Below, in pieces: positions 20,987-30,545 of a DNA stretch of 64,000 nucleotides (position 1 is its first letter; each line of letters begins with the position of its first letter). The notes beneath the pieces are model-generated. The model did not search any database. It had not been told where the DNA came from and saw only the letters and a list, made by a program, of their open reading frames with translations. The DNA comes from Rhabdochromatium marinum (GTDB lineage Bacteria > Pseudomonadota > Gammaproteobacteria > Chromatiales > Chromatiaceae), in NCBI RefSeq assembly GCF_016583795.1, contig NZ_NRRS01000006.1, positions 62,001 to 126,000 of the forward strand, in the 5' to 3' direction. Both the position numbers and the translations under genes were made by a program.

Positions 20987-22528
20987 ATGATCGCTGCCCA
21001 TTCATTCTCCCATGAATCTGCATCCCACTCATCGCTTCACGCGGCTGTGACAGCCCGCCCGCGAACGTCCATGTCTCTGGCAGGTGCTGTGGCAGCCCTA
21101 ATGGCCACCAGTCTGCCAACGGCCGCTCTGTTTGCCCAGGAGGCTGACCCGGGGCTTCAGTCGTCCTGGCTCGATCAGTATGATCTGAACTGGGATGGGC
21201 GGGTGGATGAGCGCGAAATCAGCGCCTTTCTGACCCGGACCTACCCCATTGTCGATACCGGGCAGGTCCAGTGCTTCGATGACAACAGCACCATCGGCTG
21301 CCCCGGCAGCGATAGCCCCTGGTTTGGTCAAGACGCCCAATACTTCGGCAACGAGCCGCGCTATCTCGACAATGGCGATGGCACGGTCACGGATCTGATC
21401 ACCGGGCTGATGTGGTCGCAGAATCCGGGCGCGAAAAAGACCTTTGCCGAGGCCATCGCCGGCGCTGCAACCTTCAACCTCGCCGGCTATGACGACTGGC
21501 GTTTACCCACCATCAAGGAACTGTATTCGCTGATTCTGTTCAGCGGCCGCGATGTCAGCATCTGCATGGAGGACGCAAGCTGCGCGGGGATTCCCTTTAT
21601 CGACGCCGAGACCTTTGCGTTTCAATACGGTGACACCAGCATCGGTGAGCGCATCATCGATGCTCAGTATTGGTCAGCGACGCAATACATCAGCACCACC
21701 ATGAATGGTGCAGCCACGGCATTTGGGGTGAACTTTGCCGATGGGCGCATCAAAGGTTATCCGGAGGCCATGGGTGACGGTTCGGCCAAGACCGAGTTCA
21801 CCCTCTATGTCCGTGGCAACCCGAACTATGGCATCAATGCCTTTAGCGACAACGGCGATGGGACCGTCAGCGACGAAGCCACCGGACTGTTGTGGGCACA
21901 GGCCGACAGCGGCGTCGCATTCGACTGGCCAAGCGCGCTCAGCTACTGCGAAACCCTGAGTCTGGCCGGACGGGATGATTGGCGCTTACCCAATGCCAAG
22001 GAGCTCCACAGCCTGGTCGATTACACCCAAGCTCCGGCGGTCACCGCAACCCCAGCCATCGACACGATTTTTCAGGTCACGCCCATCACCAACGAAGGCG
22101 GCCAGCTCGACTACCCCTGGTACTGGACATCCACCACCCATGCAAACATCGACGGCAATGGCAGCTTTGCCGCTTACATCGCCTTCGGCGAGACGCTGGG
22201 CTATATGTCCTTCGGTTCCAGTGGCATCACCGAGTTGATGGACGTGCATGGCGCCGGTGCCCAGCGCAGTTCACCCAAGACCGGCGACGAGGCCGACTGG
22301 GCCGGTGGTCATGGACCGCAGGGTGATGTGATTCGCATTAATAACTTCGCGCGCTGCGTGGCTGGCGGGGTTGCGCCTGACATCCTCATTGATCCCAGCG
22401 CGGATCCAACACTACCAACCGATCAACCGCTGCCACCAACCGAACAGCCACAGCCTCCGGTCGGCCCCATGAATCCACCGCTGTTTGGCGGACCAAACAA
22501 CGCGGGGCAGCCGCCAGCCAGACGCTGA
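20987..22528 (+). CDS. Exported protein with two DUF1566 domains and EF-hand loop
   Basis: A 513-residue protein of unknown function. An N-terminal hydrophobic segment (about 33-50, AVAALMATSLPTAALFAQ) looks like a secretion signal preceded by a long polar leader. An EF-hand/dockerin-like calcium loop follows (DLNWDGRVDEREI). Two DUF1566 (Lcl C-terminal-like) repeats come next, each with the signature DNGDGTV.D..TGL.W and a later DDWRLP..KEL motif. The C-terminal 45 residues are proline/glutamine rich. DUF1566 proteins are surface or secreted and related to lectin-like folds. ATG 20987 is chosen because AGGAG lies 8 bases upstream. It is transcribed away from the response regulator and could be its target. 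Confidence 0.8.
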   Translation: MIAAHSFSHESASHSSLHAAVTARPRTSMSLAGAVAALMATSLPTAALFAQEADPGLQSSWLDQYDLNWDGRVDEREISAFLTRTYPIVDTGQVQCFDDNSTIGCPGSDSPWFGQDAQYFGNEPRYLDNGDGTVTDLITGLMWSQNPGAKKTFAEAIAGAATFNLAGYDDWRLPTIKELYSLILFSGRDVSICMEDASCAGIPFIDAETFAFQYGDTSIGERIIDAQYWSATQYISTTMNGAATAFGVNFADGRIKGYPEAMGDGSAKTEFTLYVRGNPNYGINAFSDNGDGTVSDEATGLLWAQADSGVAFDWPSALSYCETLSLAGRDDWRLPNAKELHSLVDYTQAPAVTATPAIDTIFQVTPITNEGGQLDYPWYWTSTTHANIDGNGSFAAYIAFGETLGYMSFGSSGITELMDVHGAGAQRSSPKTGDEADWAGGHGPQGDVIRINNFARCVAGGVAPDILIDPSADPTLPTDQPLPPTEQPQPPVGPMNPPLFGGPNNAGQPPARR

Positions 22529-22536
22529 ACAGCAAG

Positions 22537-22563
22537 GGCTCCCTATACTCAAATCAGGGAGCC
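22537..22563. terminator. Hairpin between convergent genes
   Basis: Perfect 8-bp inverted repeat GGCTCCCT (22537-22544) and AGGGAGCC (22556-22563) with an 11-base loop. It lies where the DUF1566 gene and the Amt-chemoreceptor gene converge, overlapping the latter's stop codon. It could reduce read-through both ways. There is no T-run on either side, so it is not a textbook intrinsic terminator. Confidence 0.4.
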
Positions 22564-24809
22564 GTCGCTGTGCTGTTGCGGAAGAAGTTCAGCACCTCCA
22601 ACAACTGCTGAGCATCCTCACGCATCTGCCGGCCAATGGTGCCGATTTGCTCGACGGCGTTGCGCGTGCGCAGGCTGGAGTGATCCTGGCGCTGGGTGGC
22701 GGTTTCGATAGTGTTCATCATCTCCGCCATGTCGTTAATCGAGTGGGCGATATTGGCAAAGGAATCTGACAGCGCGCGGGCGGTGTTTTCGACCATATTC
22801 TGGCTGGAAGCATCCGTCTCCTGGGACGCTGTGATTGCCTCGCCCATACTGGCGCGGATGCGCTGCACCAGGGACGCGATCTCCTGAGCCGCCTGGGCCG
22901 ATGAGCCGGACAGGGTCTTGACCTCATCCGCCACCACGGCAAAGCCGCAGCCATGCTCGCCGGCACGCGCGGCCTCAACCGCCGCATTCAACGCCAACAG
23001 ATTGGTCTGATTGGCAATCTGGTGAATGCGGCTGGTGAACTGACTGATCTGCTCGGACTCCTCGTCCAGCGTCTGGATCTGACCATTGAGCTTGAGCAGC
23101 ACAGTGCGAATCGCATCAAGATCGGCGCGAGTCTGGTGCACATTGTCGGCGCCCTCATCGGCATGTTCGCTCATGGTCTTGGCCAGCTCAATGGCCTGAG
23201 CTACGTTGCTGATCACATCTTCGATACTGGCGCTCAGATCCTGGTTGGCCTCCTGAAGGTCATGGCTGGACGCATCGAGATGGGCAACCGAGCCGGACAG
23301 ACCGCCGGAGACGGATTCAATCCGCTGCACGAAATCGCGCAGACTGTTGACCATGGCGTAAACCGAATGGCCCAGCATATCCTGCTCGCTTTTTGGCTCG
23401 ATATTGCGTGACAGGTCGCCATGAGCGACATTATTGGTCACTCTGACCACCTCCTCAATCTTGTCGAGCATGGCGTTGAAGGTCTGAGCCACTTCGCCCA
23501 TCTCGGTGCCAATCTCGATCTCGACGCGCTTGCTGAGGTCGCCGGTCTTGCCGATGTAATGCATGGCCTCAATGGCATCCAGATGCGACATGCGAAACCC
23601 ATGCTCAGCGACGTTGAGACCGCGCACTTCATCCTCGCGCGACACCCGCATGCCGCCGGTGGTGATGTCGATGCCTTTAATGACCAGAAAAGCGACGCTG
23701 AAAGTCCAGAGAAAGCATGCCAACACGCCGAACAACTGCACACTGATCTGATCGAAGCGACTCAGGTCGCCGAGATGCTCGGGCAGAATAAACAAGCCGA
23801 GCGCGAGGGTGCCCCAGGCGCCGCAGAAGCCATGCACCGAAACGGCGCCGACCACGTCGTCGAGCTTGAACACCTTCTCCATGAGCTCAATGCCGATGTA
23901 GACCACCAGACCGGACCCCAGCCCGATCCACATCGCCCCCATGGTATCGACAAAGGCGCAGCCGGCGGTAATGCCCACCAGCCCGCCAAGCAGGCCGTTG
24001 GTAACCATCTCCACCTCCGGGCGTTTCAGCGGACTCAAACCCCAGCTGATGAGCGATGCCGCCAGGCAGCCAAAGCAAGCCGCGATCAGGGTATTCATCG
24101 CGATTACAGCGATGTCAGGTGAGGCCTCCAGGGTGCTGCCGCAGTTGAACCCGAACCAGCCGAAGAACAGGATGAAGGCGCCGAGCACTGCCATAGTCAT
24201 GCTGTGCGGCGGCAGCCGTTGCGGGGTGCCATCGTCCTTGAACTTGCCGATACGCGGGCCGACCACGATCACGCCCACCAGGGCCGTCCAACCACCGACC
24301 GAGTGCACCACGGTGGAACCGGCGAAGTCCTTGAAGCCGCGCGCCTCCAGCCAGCCAGCCTGATCGTGCAACAGCCCGCCCCAGGCCCAGTGCCCGAAAA
24401 CCGGGTAAATCACCGCCGAAATCAGCCCAGAAATAATCAGATAGGTGCGAAACTTGGCCCGCCCGGCAATGGCGCCGGAATCAATGGTGGCTGCGGTGCC
24501 AACGAACACCGCTTGGAAAACAAAGAACGCCAGCCGCCAGGGATCCTCAACATTGATGAAGAAATCCCCCCAGCCGAACCAGCCGCCCTGGGTCTCGCCA
24601 AACATAATCCCAAAGCCGATCATCCAGAACAAAATAGCGGCGATGACAAAGTCCGCCAGGTTTTTGATGGCGACGTTGATCGAGTGCTTGGCTGCCGCCA
24701 GCCCGGCCTCCAGACACATAAACCCCGCCTGCATCAGAAACACCAGTGCGGCGCAGACCATGACCCAGACGAAATTCAGATGTGTCGCAAGCGTGGCAGT
24801 AGTTTCCAT
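22554..24809 (-). CDS. Ammonium transporter-HAMP-chemoreceptor fusion (Amt-MCP)
   Basis: Single protein of 751 residues (from ATG 24809) joining an Amt ammonium channel to a methyl-accepting chemotaxis signalling domain. Residues 1-400 form the 11-helix Amt fold: Asp161 and the twin pore histidines His169 ([10 protein letters not shown]) and His326 ([11 protein letters not shown]) are kept, and it ends with the Amt tail GLNVAEHG. Residues 415-500 look like one or two HAMP modules (GDLSKRVEI..., HGDLSRNIE). Residues 500-751 form a long coiled coil with the MCP hairpin tip [13 protein letters not shown] / VEAARAGE / [13 protein letters not shown] (598-634), where CheA and CheW bind. An odd-helix Amt puts its C-terminus in the cytoplasm, so the topology works. 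No CheB/CheR pentapeptide is seen at the end. It is probably an ammonium chemoreceptor, with or without transport. A GTG at 24821 is a possible alternative start. Confidence 0.93.
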   Translation of the reverse strand: METTATLATHLNFVWVMVCAALVFLMQAGFMCLEAGLAAAKHSINVAIKNLADFVIAAILFWMIGFGIMFGETQGGWFGWGDFFINVEDPWRLAFFVFQAVFVGTAATIDSGAIAGRAKFRTYLIISGLISAVIYPVFGHWAWGGLLHDQAGWLEARGFKDFAGSTVVHSVGGWTALVGVIVVGPRIGKFKDDGTPQRLPPHSMTMAVLGAFILFFGWFGFNCGSTLEASPDIAVIAMNTLIAACFGCLAASLISWGLSPLKRPEVEMVTNGLLGGLVGITAGCAFVDTMGAMWIGLGSGLVVYIGIELMEKVFKLDDVVGAVSVHGFCGAWGTLALGLFILPEHLGDLSRFDQISVQLFGVLACFLWTFSVAFLVIKGIDITTGGMRVSREDEVRGLNVAEHGFRMSHLDAIEAMHYIGKTGDLSKRVEIEIGTEMGEVAQTFNAMLDKIEEVVRVTNNVAHGDLSRNIEPKSEQDMLGHSVYAMVNSLRDFVQRIESVSGGLSGSVAHLDASSHDLQEANQDLSASIEDVISNVAQAIELAKTMSEHADEGADNVHQTRADLDAIRTVLLKLNGQIQTLDEESEQISQFTSRIHQIANQTNLLALNAAVEAARAGEHGCGFAVVADEVKTLSGSSAQAAQEIASLVQRIRASMGEAITASQETDASSQNMVENTARALSDSFANIAHSINDMAEMMNTIETATQRQDHSSLRTRNAVEQIGTIGRQMREDAQQLLEVLNFFRNSTATAP

Positions 24810-25209
24810 TGATGTGATCACTCAATCGGCTGGGTAGGCTGGCAATGATTTAAGACACAAAAAGGGTTTATTCAAGCGAATTGTAAACCACAAGCGCTCA
24901 TTATTGCATTGATACAAATTCCGATCAATTGAAGGCTGCATGATAGAAAACAGCCACCTGCAATCTGACTTACATCAGATATGGGTAGCATTCATCAACG
25001 CTAATCATTAACAATCGGCAAGCACTGTTCATTCAGGGTGCAATAATGCGCTACCCTGATGCATAAGCATTTCATTAAATGCAAAACGCGCTCTCATGGT
25101 GCAAAGAGTACAGCCAGGGTTTAATAATGACAAAACGTTTCAGATGACAGTATGGCAGAAAAACGGAATTGGCCTGCCCGCTGATGCCTTGCGCGCTATG
25201 ATGGATTCA
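24810..25209. other. AT-rich intergenic region upstream of Amt-MCP
   Basis: About 400 bases, clearly more AT-rich than the surroundings, with no open frame of note. It should contain the promoter of the Amt-MCP gene on the minus strand. Two TGCACC half-sites read on that strand (around 25038 and 25100) resemble half of an NtrC site, but the matching half is poor. No sigma-54 -24/-12 pair with correct spacing was found, so nitrogen control is only a possibility. Confidence 0.35.
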
Positions 25210-25588
25210 GCTGTGCCAGGTGATGGCCGAAGTGCAAAGCTCTGCGCCTGAGGTCAGCCTAAAGCAGTCAGGATGCTGCGCACGAAATTTCCGAGCTGGC
25301 TACGCACAGCCGTGGAGTAGCTGAAAGCGCCGGCGCCATGATCGAAAAATCGTCCCCGCCACTGAGGAAACCGCCGCCATGATTCAGAACATCGTCCAGG
25401 CCAGTCAGCAGCAGAAGCAGGGCGCTGAACGCATCGCCGCAGCGATCAAACGCCTTGATGCTGTCATCCTCTCCAGCAGCTCCACCTTCCAGCAAACCTC
25501 CGCAATGACCAAGCAGTTGCTGCACAATGCCGAGTATATGCAGCGGTTGATTGGTTTTTTCGTCATTGGAGGTGCCAAGCGGCTATGA
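25210..25588 (+). pseudogene. Decayed C-terminus of a methyl-accepting chemotaxis protein
   Basis: Relic of a chemoreceptor signalling-domain end, readable only by switching frames: QVMAEVQSSA..EVS, then DAAHEISELATHSRGVAESAGAM, then ATEETAAMIQNIVQASQQQKQGAERIAAAIKRLD, ending in a C-terminal helix. One shift lies near 25268. Another falls in the A-run near 25337, where one missing A breaks EKIVPATEE. No N-terminal sensory part remains. The TGA at its end overlaps the ATG of the following kinase (ATGA at 25585), so the last part may once have been translated together with it. Confidence 0.75.
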
Positions 25589-28272
25589 AAGCGATCTGGC
25601 AGCATTTGCTTAACAACCTGAGCGTGCCGCTGTGGCTCTATGCGCCCGACGGCACACTCATGTTTACCAACACAGCCGGATCAGCCCTGCTGGGCGACAG
25701 CCCGGAACACTTGATTGGCCGCAAGCTGCGCGACTTCATGCCTGATCAGGCACAGGCGGACCAGGCACTGCACCGCATCCGTCAAGCCTGGGACGACAAC
25801 GCAGCCGGGGAATATCTTGACCAGGTGACGCTGACTGATCGGTGCCAGTGGTTCAAATCAACCTATCAGCCGATTGCTGATGAACACGGCGTCCAATTGG
25901 GGGTGCAAATCACTGCTCAGGACATTACCGGGCTCAAGCAGTCGGAGGATGAACTCAAGCGCATGCATCACCTGCTGGAATTCGTGATCCAGCATGATCC
26001 CAATGCCATCGCCATCTTTGACAACCAACTCAACTACATTTATGTCAGTGATCGCTACCGCAAGGATTACAACATTGAGGGCTTGGATGTCATCGGCCGC
26101 CATCATTACGACGTATTCCCCGAGATTCCGCCACAGTGGCGGGAGATTCACCAACGCGCACTCGCTGGCAGGATCGAGTCTTCAGACGATGACCTCTTTG
26201 AGCGTCCGGACGGAACCATCACCCATACCCGCTGGCAGTGCCACCCGTGGAAGTGGCCAGATGGTTCCATCGGCGGAATGGTTAAATACACGGAAGTAAT
26301 CACCGAGCGCAAGCTGGCTGAGCAGGAAACCATTAAACTCAAAAACCACCTTCAGTCTCTGTGGAATATCGCCAGGCACACCGAGGCGACTTACCGAGAA
26401 CTGTGCGATCTGGTGCTTGAAGAGATCCAGCGCATGACCGAGAGCCAGTTCGCCTTTTTTGGATTCCTTGACCAAACCGAATGCGAACTGATCATTCATG
26501 CCTGGTCCAAAACCACCGCACCCTCGTGTGCCGTTCAGGACCAAGCCATCCATTTCCCCATCGACCAAGCTGGGCTGTGGGCTCAAGCCGTGGTTGATCG
26601 CAAACCCTGCATCTTCAACGACATGACCCTGGAGCACCCCAGAAAAAAGGGGCTGCCTCCAGGGCATGTGCCGCTCTCGAATCTGCTCTCCGTCCCCATT
26701 CTCCGCGACGGCCAAGTAAGAGCCCTGTCCGCTGTCTCCAATAAGTCCGGAGACTACACTGAAGAAGATGTCGAAATGGTGCATGCCTTCACCTCAAGCG
26801 TCCTGTCGCTGCTCGATAAAAAAAGGGCCGAAGAGTCGCTCCGCACCATCGAATGGATGCTGGAGAAAACATTAGAGCCGGTGAAAGCCCCACCGCCGCA
26901 GGATCATGGTGACCTGACCGAGACAAACCGCTCGCGTGTCATTCTCGATGCCGTGGGGGCTGATCTTCTGCACCAGATCGCCAATGACTACATGGCCCTG
27001 CTGGACACCTCCTCAGTGGTGCATGAAAAAAACGGCGATTATGCACTCGCGATCGCCTCGTCAAGCTGGTGCAGACGCATGGTTCAGGCCTCGCGTGGCT
27101 TGTGCGCCTGTCAGGACAATGCAGAAGCCCTCGCCAGCGGCCAATGGCTCTGTTACGAGTCTTCCTGGAACCAAGCATCAAAGATTGCCATCGAAACCGG
27201 CGAACCGACGGATATCGCCTGTCATGGCGGCCTTCACTTGTATGCCGTCCCGATCCGGGCGGGAAGTGACATTGTCGGCGCCATCGATTTCGGCTATGGC
27301 TCCCCGCCCACAGACCAAGAAACCTTGGAGCAGCTGGCAGAAAGCTACCAGATTCCGGTGCAAGAACTTGGGAGCCTAGCAGCGCAGTACCAGCACCGGC
27401 CGCAATTCATTATCAATGAGGCCAAATCGCGACTGACCACTTCAGCCCGGCTCATCGGTGAGATCGTCGCTCGCAGCCGCAGCGAACAGCAATTGGAACA
27501 AGCCAAAGCAAGCGCCGAAGCCGCCAACCGGGCGAAGTCTGAGTTCCTGGCCAACATGAGCCATGAAATCCGCACCCCGCTCAACGGGGTCATGGGAATG
27601 TTGCAGCTGCTGAATGACTCGGGCCTGGACGAGGAATCCTCGGAGTATACCAATGTTGCCCTGGAGTCCTCGCGCAGTCTGTTGACCATCATCAATGACA
27701 TTCTCGACTTTTCCAAAGTCGAGGCGGGAAAACTTGATCTGAGCCTCGGTCCGTTTGGCATCGACTCCCTGCTCAAATCCCTGCTGTTCACCTTCACCCC
27801 CCAAACACAGAGCAAAGGAATCGCGCTTGACTACCAGATAGCTGCGGAGGTGCCGAAGGAAGTGGTCGGCGACATGGCCCGCTTGCGCCAGGTGCTCTTC
27901 AATCTGGTAGGCAATGCGGTCAAATTCACTGACCAAGGCAGTGTACGTATCGAAGTACGCCCCCGCAAGGAACAGGAAGCAACGCCTCAACACCAGCGTC
28001 TGCAATTCACCATCACAGACACCGGTATCGGCATTCCGGAGGAGAAAATCGACGCGCTGTTTGAACCCTTTACCCAGGTGGATGGTTCACACACCCGAAG
28101 ATTCCAGGGCACTGGCCTGGGACTGTCCATCGTCAAGCGGCTTGTCGAGCTGATGGGTGGATCTGTTGGCATCGATAGCACACCGGGGCGCGGCACAAGG
28201 ATTGAATTCGACATCCTGTTCAGGTTCGCGGACCCCGGGATGGTGGATACATTTGCTCAAAAATCCCCATAG
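25585..28272 (+). CDS. PAS-PAS-GAF-PocR histidine kinase
   Basis: Soluble sensor kinase of 895 residues with four stacked sensory modules. PAS 1 is at about 5-115, PAS 2 at 125-245 and GAF at 255-410 ([20 protein letters not shown]). A PocR domain covers about 450-630, with conserved cysteines in [15 protein letters not shown] and [15 protein letters not shown]. HisKA has His660 ([11 protein letters not shown]), followed by HATPase ([22 protein letters not shown]). There is no receiver, so a separate response regulator is needed and none is adjacent. PocR domains are thought to bind small hydrocarbon derivatives; the ligand here is unknown. It starts on the stop codon of the chemoreceptor relic. 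Confidence 0.9.
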   Translation: MKAIWQHLLNNLSVPLWLYAPDGTLMFTNTAGSALLGDSPEHLIGRKLRDFMPDQAQADQALHRIRQAWDDNAAGEYLDQVTLTDRCQWFKSTYQPIADEHGVQLGVQITAQDITGLKQSEDELKRMHHLLEFVIQHDPNAIAIFDNQLNYIYVSDRYRKDYNIEGLDVIGRHHYDVFPEIPPQWREIHQRALAGRIESSDDDLFERPDGTITHTRWQCHPWKWPDGSIGGMVKYTEVITERKLAEQETIKLKNHLQSLWNIARHTEATYRELCDLVLEEIQRMTESQFAFFGFLDQTECELIIHAWSKTTAPSCAVQDQAIHFPIDQAGLWAQAVVDRKPCIFNDMTLEHPRKKGLPPGHVPLSNLLSVPILRDGQVRALSAVSNKSGDYTEEDVEMVHAFTSSVLSLLDKKRAEESLRTIEWMLEKTLEPVKAPPPQDHGDLTETNRSRVILDAVGADLLHQIANDYMALLDTSSVVHEKNGDYALAIASSSWCRRMVQASRGLCACQDNAEALASGQWLCYESSWNQASKIAIETGEPTDIACHGGLHLYAVPIRAGSDIVGAIDFGYGSPPTDQETLEQLAESYQIPVQELGSLAAQYQHRPQFIINEAKSRLTTSARLIGEIVARSRSEQQLEQAKASAEAANRAKSEFLANMSHEIRTPLNGVMGMLQLLNDSGLDEESSEYTNVALESSRSLLTIINDILDFSKVEAGKLDLSLGPFGIDSLLKSLLFTFTPQTQSKGIALDYQIAAEVPKEVVGDMARLRQVLFNLVGNAVKFTDQGSVRIEVRPRKEQEATPQHQRLQFTITDTGIGIPEEKIDALFEPFTQVDGSHTRRFQGTGLGLSIVKRLVELMGGSVGIDSTPGRGTRIEFDILFRFADPGMVDTFAQKSP

Positions 28273-28389
28273 GGGCCAGTGGTGTCACGCCACTTGGCAT
28301 CGCGGCGGGACTGCTGGCCGGGCGATTTTGAGCAGACGCTTGCGGTTCTGGAAACGCCGGATTGGCCGCTGTTTGTGGCGCGATGATGT

Positions 28390-29541
28390 TCACCCCAGTC
28401 GCTTATTGAAGCGCAGGGAAGCAAGCAACAGGCCGATCAGCATGAAGCCAAGCAGCCACAGGGTGTCTTCCTGGATATCCTCAAGCCTGGCGTCACGCAG
28501 CAGCACGGCGCGGATGGCGCGGATGAAGTGGGTCGCCGGCAAGATCTCGGCGATATGTTGGGCGGCGAGTGGCATACCCTCGTAGGGAAACATGAAACCC
28601 GACAGCATAATCGACGGCAGCAGAATGAAAATCGTCATCTGCGTGGCCTGCAACTGGCTCTTGGCGATGGTGGAGAGCACCAGTCCGAGTGACAGACTGG
28701 CACCGATGAAAACCAGCGTCAGGCAGGCCAGCGCCAGCAGGCTGCCGTACAGGGGCACTGCAAACACCAGATGCCCGAGCCCGAGAATAATCCCCGCCTG
28801 CACCAGACCGATGCCGACATAGGGCAGGATTTTGCCAATCATCAGCTCAATGGGACGCACCGGGGTATTGATCAGCATTTCCATGTTGCCGCGCTCGCGC
28901 TCGCGCACGATGGCGGCCGAGGTGAACATAATCATGGTCATGGTGAGGATCACCCCGACCAGGCCGGGTACAATGTTGACCACGGTGCGCTGGGAGGGGT
29001 TGAACAAAAGCGCCACCGCAAAAGTGGGCACAGTGCGGTTGACCGGCTCGCGCATCAGCTCGGCCAGGGGCATGCCGCGCAATCCTTTGATGGCGCCGGC
29101 AATGACGGTATCTGAGGCATCCACCAGCCATTGGGCCACGGGACGGCTGAGCTCCCGATCGGTCGCGGGCGGCGTGGCCAACTCGGGGCGCACGCTGCCG
29201 CTTCTGGCCACCCGTTGGGCGAGATCAGCCGGGATGATGAAAGCCGCGCGCACCCGGCCCTCGCGAATCGCGTCCTCGGCGGCGGCGATGTCGGCATAAT
29301 GCTCGGTGAAGCGCACCACCTGAGTTGCTTCCACCGTCTGCGCTAGCACCCGCCCGAGCGCGCTGTTGCTCTGATCGACCAGGGCAGCGGGAATGTCGCG
29401 CACCTTAGTGTTGATAGCGTAGCCGAACAGCATCAGCTGGATCAGCGGAATCATGATCACCATGGCCAGGGTGACCCGATCGCGACGCAGTTGCAGCAGT
29501 TCCTTGGTCAGGATAGCGAGAATGCGGCGCAGGGCTTTCAT
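28390..29541 (-). CDS. ABC-2 type exporter permease
   Basis: Membrane subunit of a tripartite ABC exporter, 383 residues, of the YbhS/YbhR type. It has an N-terminal cytosolic start RRILAILTKELLQLRRDR and a first helix, then a large extracytoplasmic loop to about residue 170. Five clustered helices follow, with the ABC-2 signature region ERERGNMEMLINTPVRPIELMIGK. Its start overlaps the end of the ATPase gene by 4 bases. Substrates of related systems include drugs and cations; nothing here tells which. Confidence 0.88.
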   Translation of the reverse strand: MKALRRILAILTKELLQLRRDRVTLAMVIMIPLIQLMLFGYAINTKVRDIPAALVDQSNSALGRVLAQTVEATQVVRFTEHYADIAAAEDAIREGRVRAAFIIPADLAQRVARSGSVRPELATPPATDRELSRPVAQWLVDASDTVIAGAIKGLRGMPLAELMREPVNRTVPTFAVALLFNPSQRTVVNIVPGLVGVILTMTMIMFTSAAIVRERERGNMEMLINTPVRPIELMIGKILPYVGIGLVQAGIILGLGHLVFAVPLYGSLLALACLTLVFIGASLSLGLVLSTIAKSQLQATQMTIFILLPSIMLSGFMFPYEGMPLAAQHIAEILPATHFIRAIRAVLLRDARLEDIQEDTLWLLGFMLIGLLLASLRFNKRLG

Positions 29542-30545
29542 GCGGCCACCTCGTTGGCCTCGCGCTGCTGATCCTGTGGCCGATTCTGCCCGGTGCAGGT
29601 AACAAAGACATCTTCCAGACTGGGACGCACCGACGCAATCTGGGTCAGATCCCGCGCCACCGGCAGTTCCTTAAGCCAGCGCTCGGGCTCGGTGATGCGG
29701 TCGCGCACCAGCACCCGCAGGCGGCTGCCGAGCTGGGCGGCGGACAGAATCTCCGGCAGCGCCGTCAGTGCGGTCTTGGTCTGGCGCAGATAGGGGCCTT
29801 CCACCTCCAGCACATGGGCGCCCATGGCGGCCATCAGCTCCGCTGGGGAGCCGTCGGCACGCTTGTGACCGTTTTCCAGAATCGCCAGGCGATGACAGCG
29901 CTCGGCCTCATCCATGTAATGGGTGGACACCAGAATGGTCGCACCGGCGTCGACCAGATCGAACAGCCGTTCCCAGAAGTCGCGGCGGTGTTCGGGATCG
30001 ACCGCCGAGGTTGGCTCATCGAGAAACAGCAGCGCCGGGCGATGCAAAATCGCCGCCGCCAGACTGAGGCGCTGCCGTTGCCCACCGCTCATGCTGCCGG
30101 CGCGCTGATGCTTGAGCGGTTCGAGCGCATAGGTACCGAGCAGCTCGGCGATGCGTGACTTGGCATCATGTGGCTCAAGACCATAGACACTGGCAACAAA
30201 ACGCAGGTTCTCCAACACCGTCAAGTCCTCGTAAAGGGAGAACTTCTGCGTCATGTAGCCAATGTTGCGCTTGAGGATTTCGGCCTCTGCTGGCAGCCGA
30301 TGGCCAAGCACCCTAACCTCGCCCGCGCTAGGTGTCAGCAGGCCGGTTAACATGCGCACCGTGGTGGTCTTGCCGCAGCCATTGGGGCCGAGAAACCCGT
30401 AGATGCTGCGCGGTGCGATTTGCAGGTCGAGCGCGTCGACCGCGATCAAATCGCCGAAGCGGCGGGTCAGACCCCGTGCCGAGATCGCAACGTCGGAATC
30501 AGCTGCCGCCTCGCTGACCGCGCAGGCATCGGCGGCGGCGGTCAT
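29538..30545 (-). CDS. ABC exporter ATPase
   Basis: ATPase of the same exporter, 335 residues, single nucleotide-binding domain. Walker A is GPNGCGKTTT, the signature MSGGQRQRLSLAAAIL, Walker B LLFLDEPTSAVDP, and the H-loop VSTHYMDEAERC. The C-terminal 80 residues match the YbhF/CcmA-type extension. E. coli YbhF has two fused ATPase domains; here there is one. It overlaps its neighbours on both sides by 4 bases (ATGA), so the three genes are translationally coupled. Confidence 0.92.
   Translation of the reverse strand: MTAAADACAVSEAAADSDVAISARGLTRRFGDLIAVDALDLQIAPRSIYGFLGPNGCGKTTTVRMLTGLLTPSAGEVRVLGHRLPAEAEILKRNIGYMTQKFSLYEDLTVLENLRFVASVYGLEPHDAKSRIAELLGTYALEPLKHQRAGSMSGGQRQRLSLAAAILHRPALLFLDEPTSAVDPEHRRDFWERLFDLVDAGATILVSTHYMDEAERCHRLAILENGHKRADGSPAELMAAMGAHVLEVEGPYLRQTKTALTALPEILSAAQLGSRLRVLVRDRITEPERWLKELPVARDLTQIASVRPSLEDVFVTCTGQNRPQDQQREANEVAA

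Noticed and set aside
24999-25110. NtrC-like sites upstream of Amt-MCP
   Set aside because: Only half-sites match and no sigma-54 promoter with correct spacing is present; kept as a remark in the intergenic entry only.
28273-28389. Short protein-like stretch between the PocR kinase and the exporter permease
   Set aside because: Reads plausibly on both strands for about 25 residues but has no start or recognisable motif; too little to call a gene.
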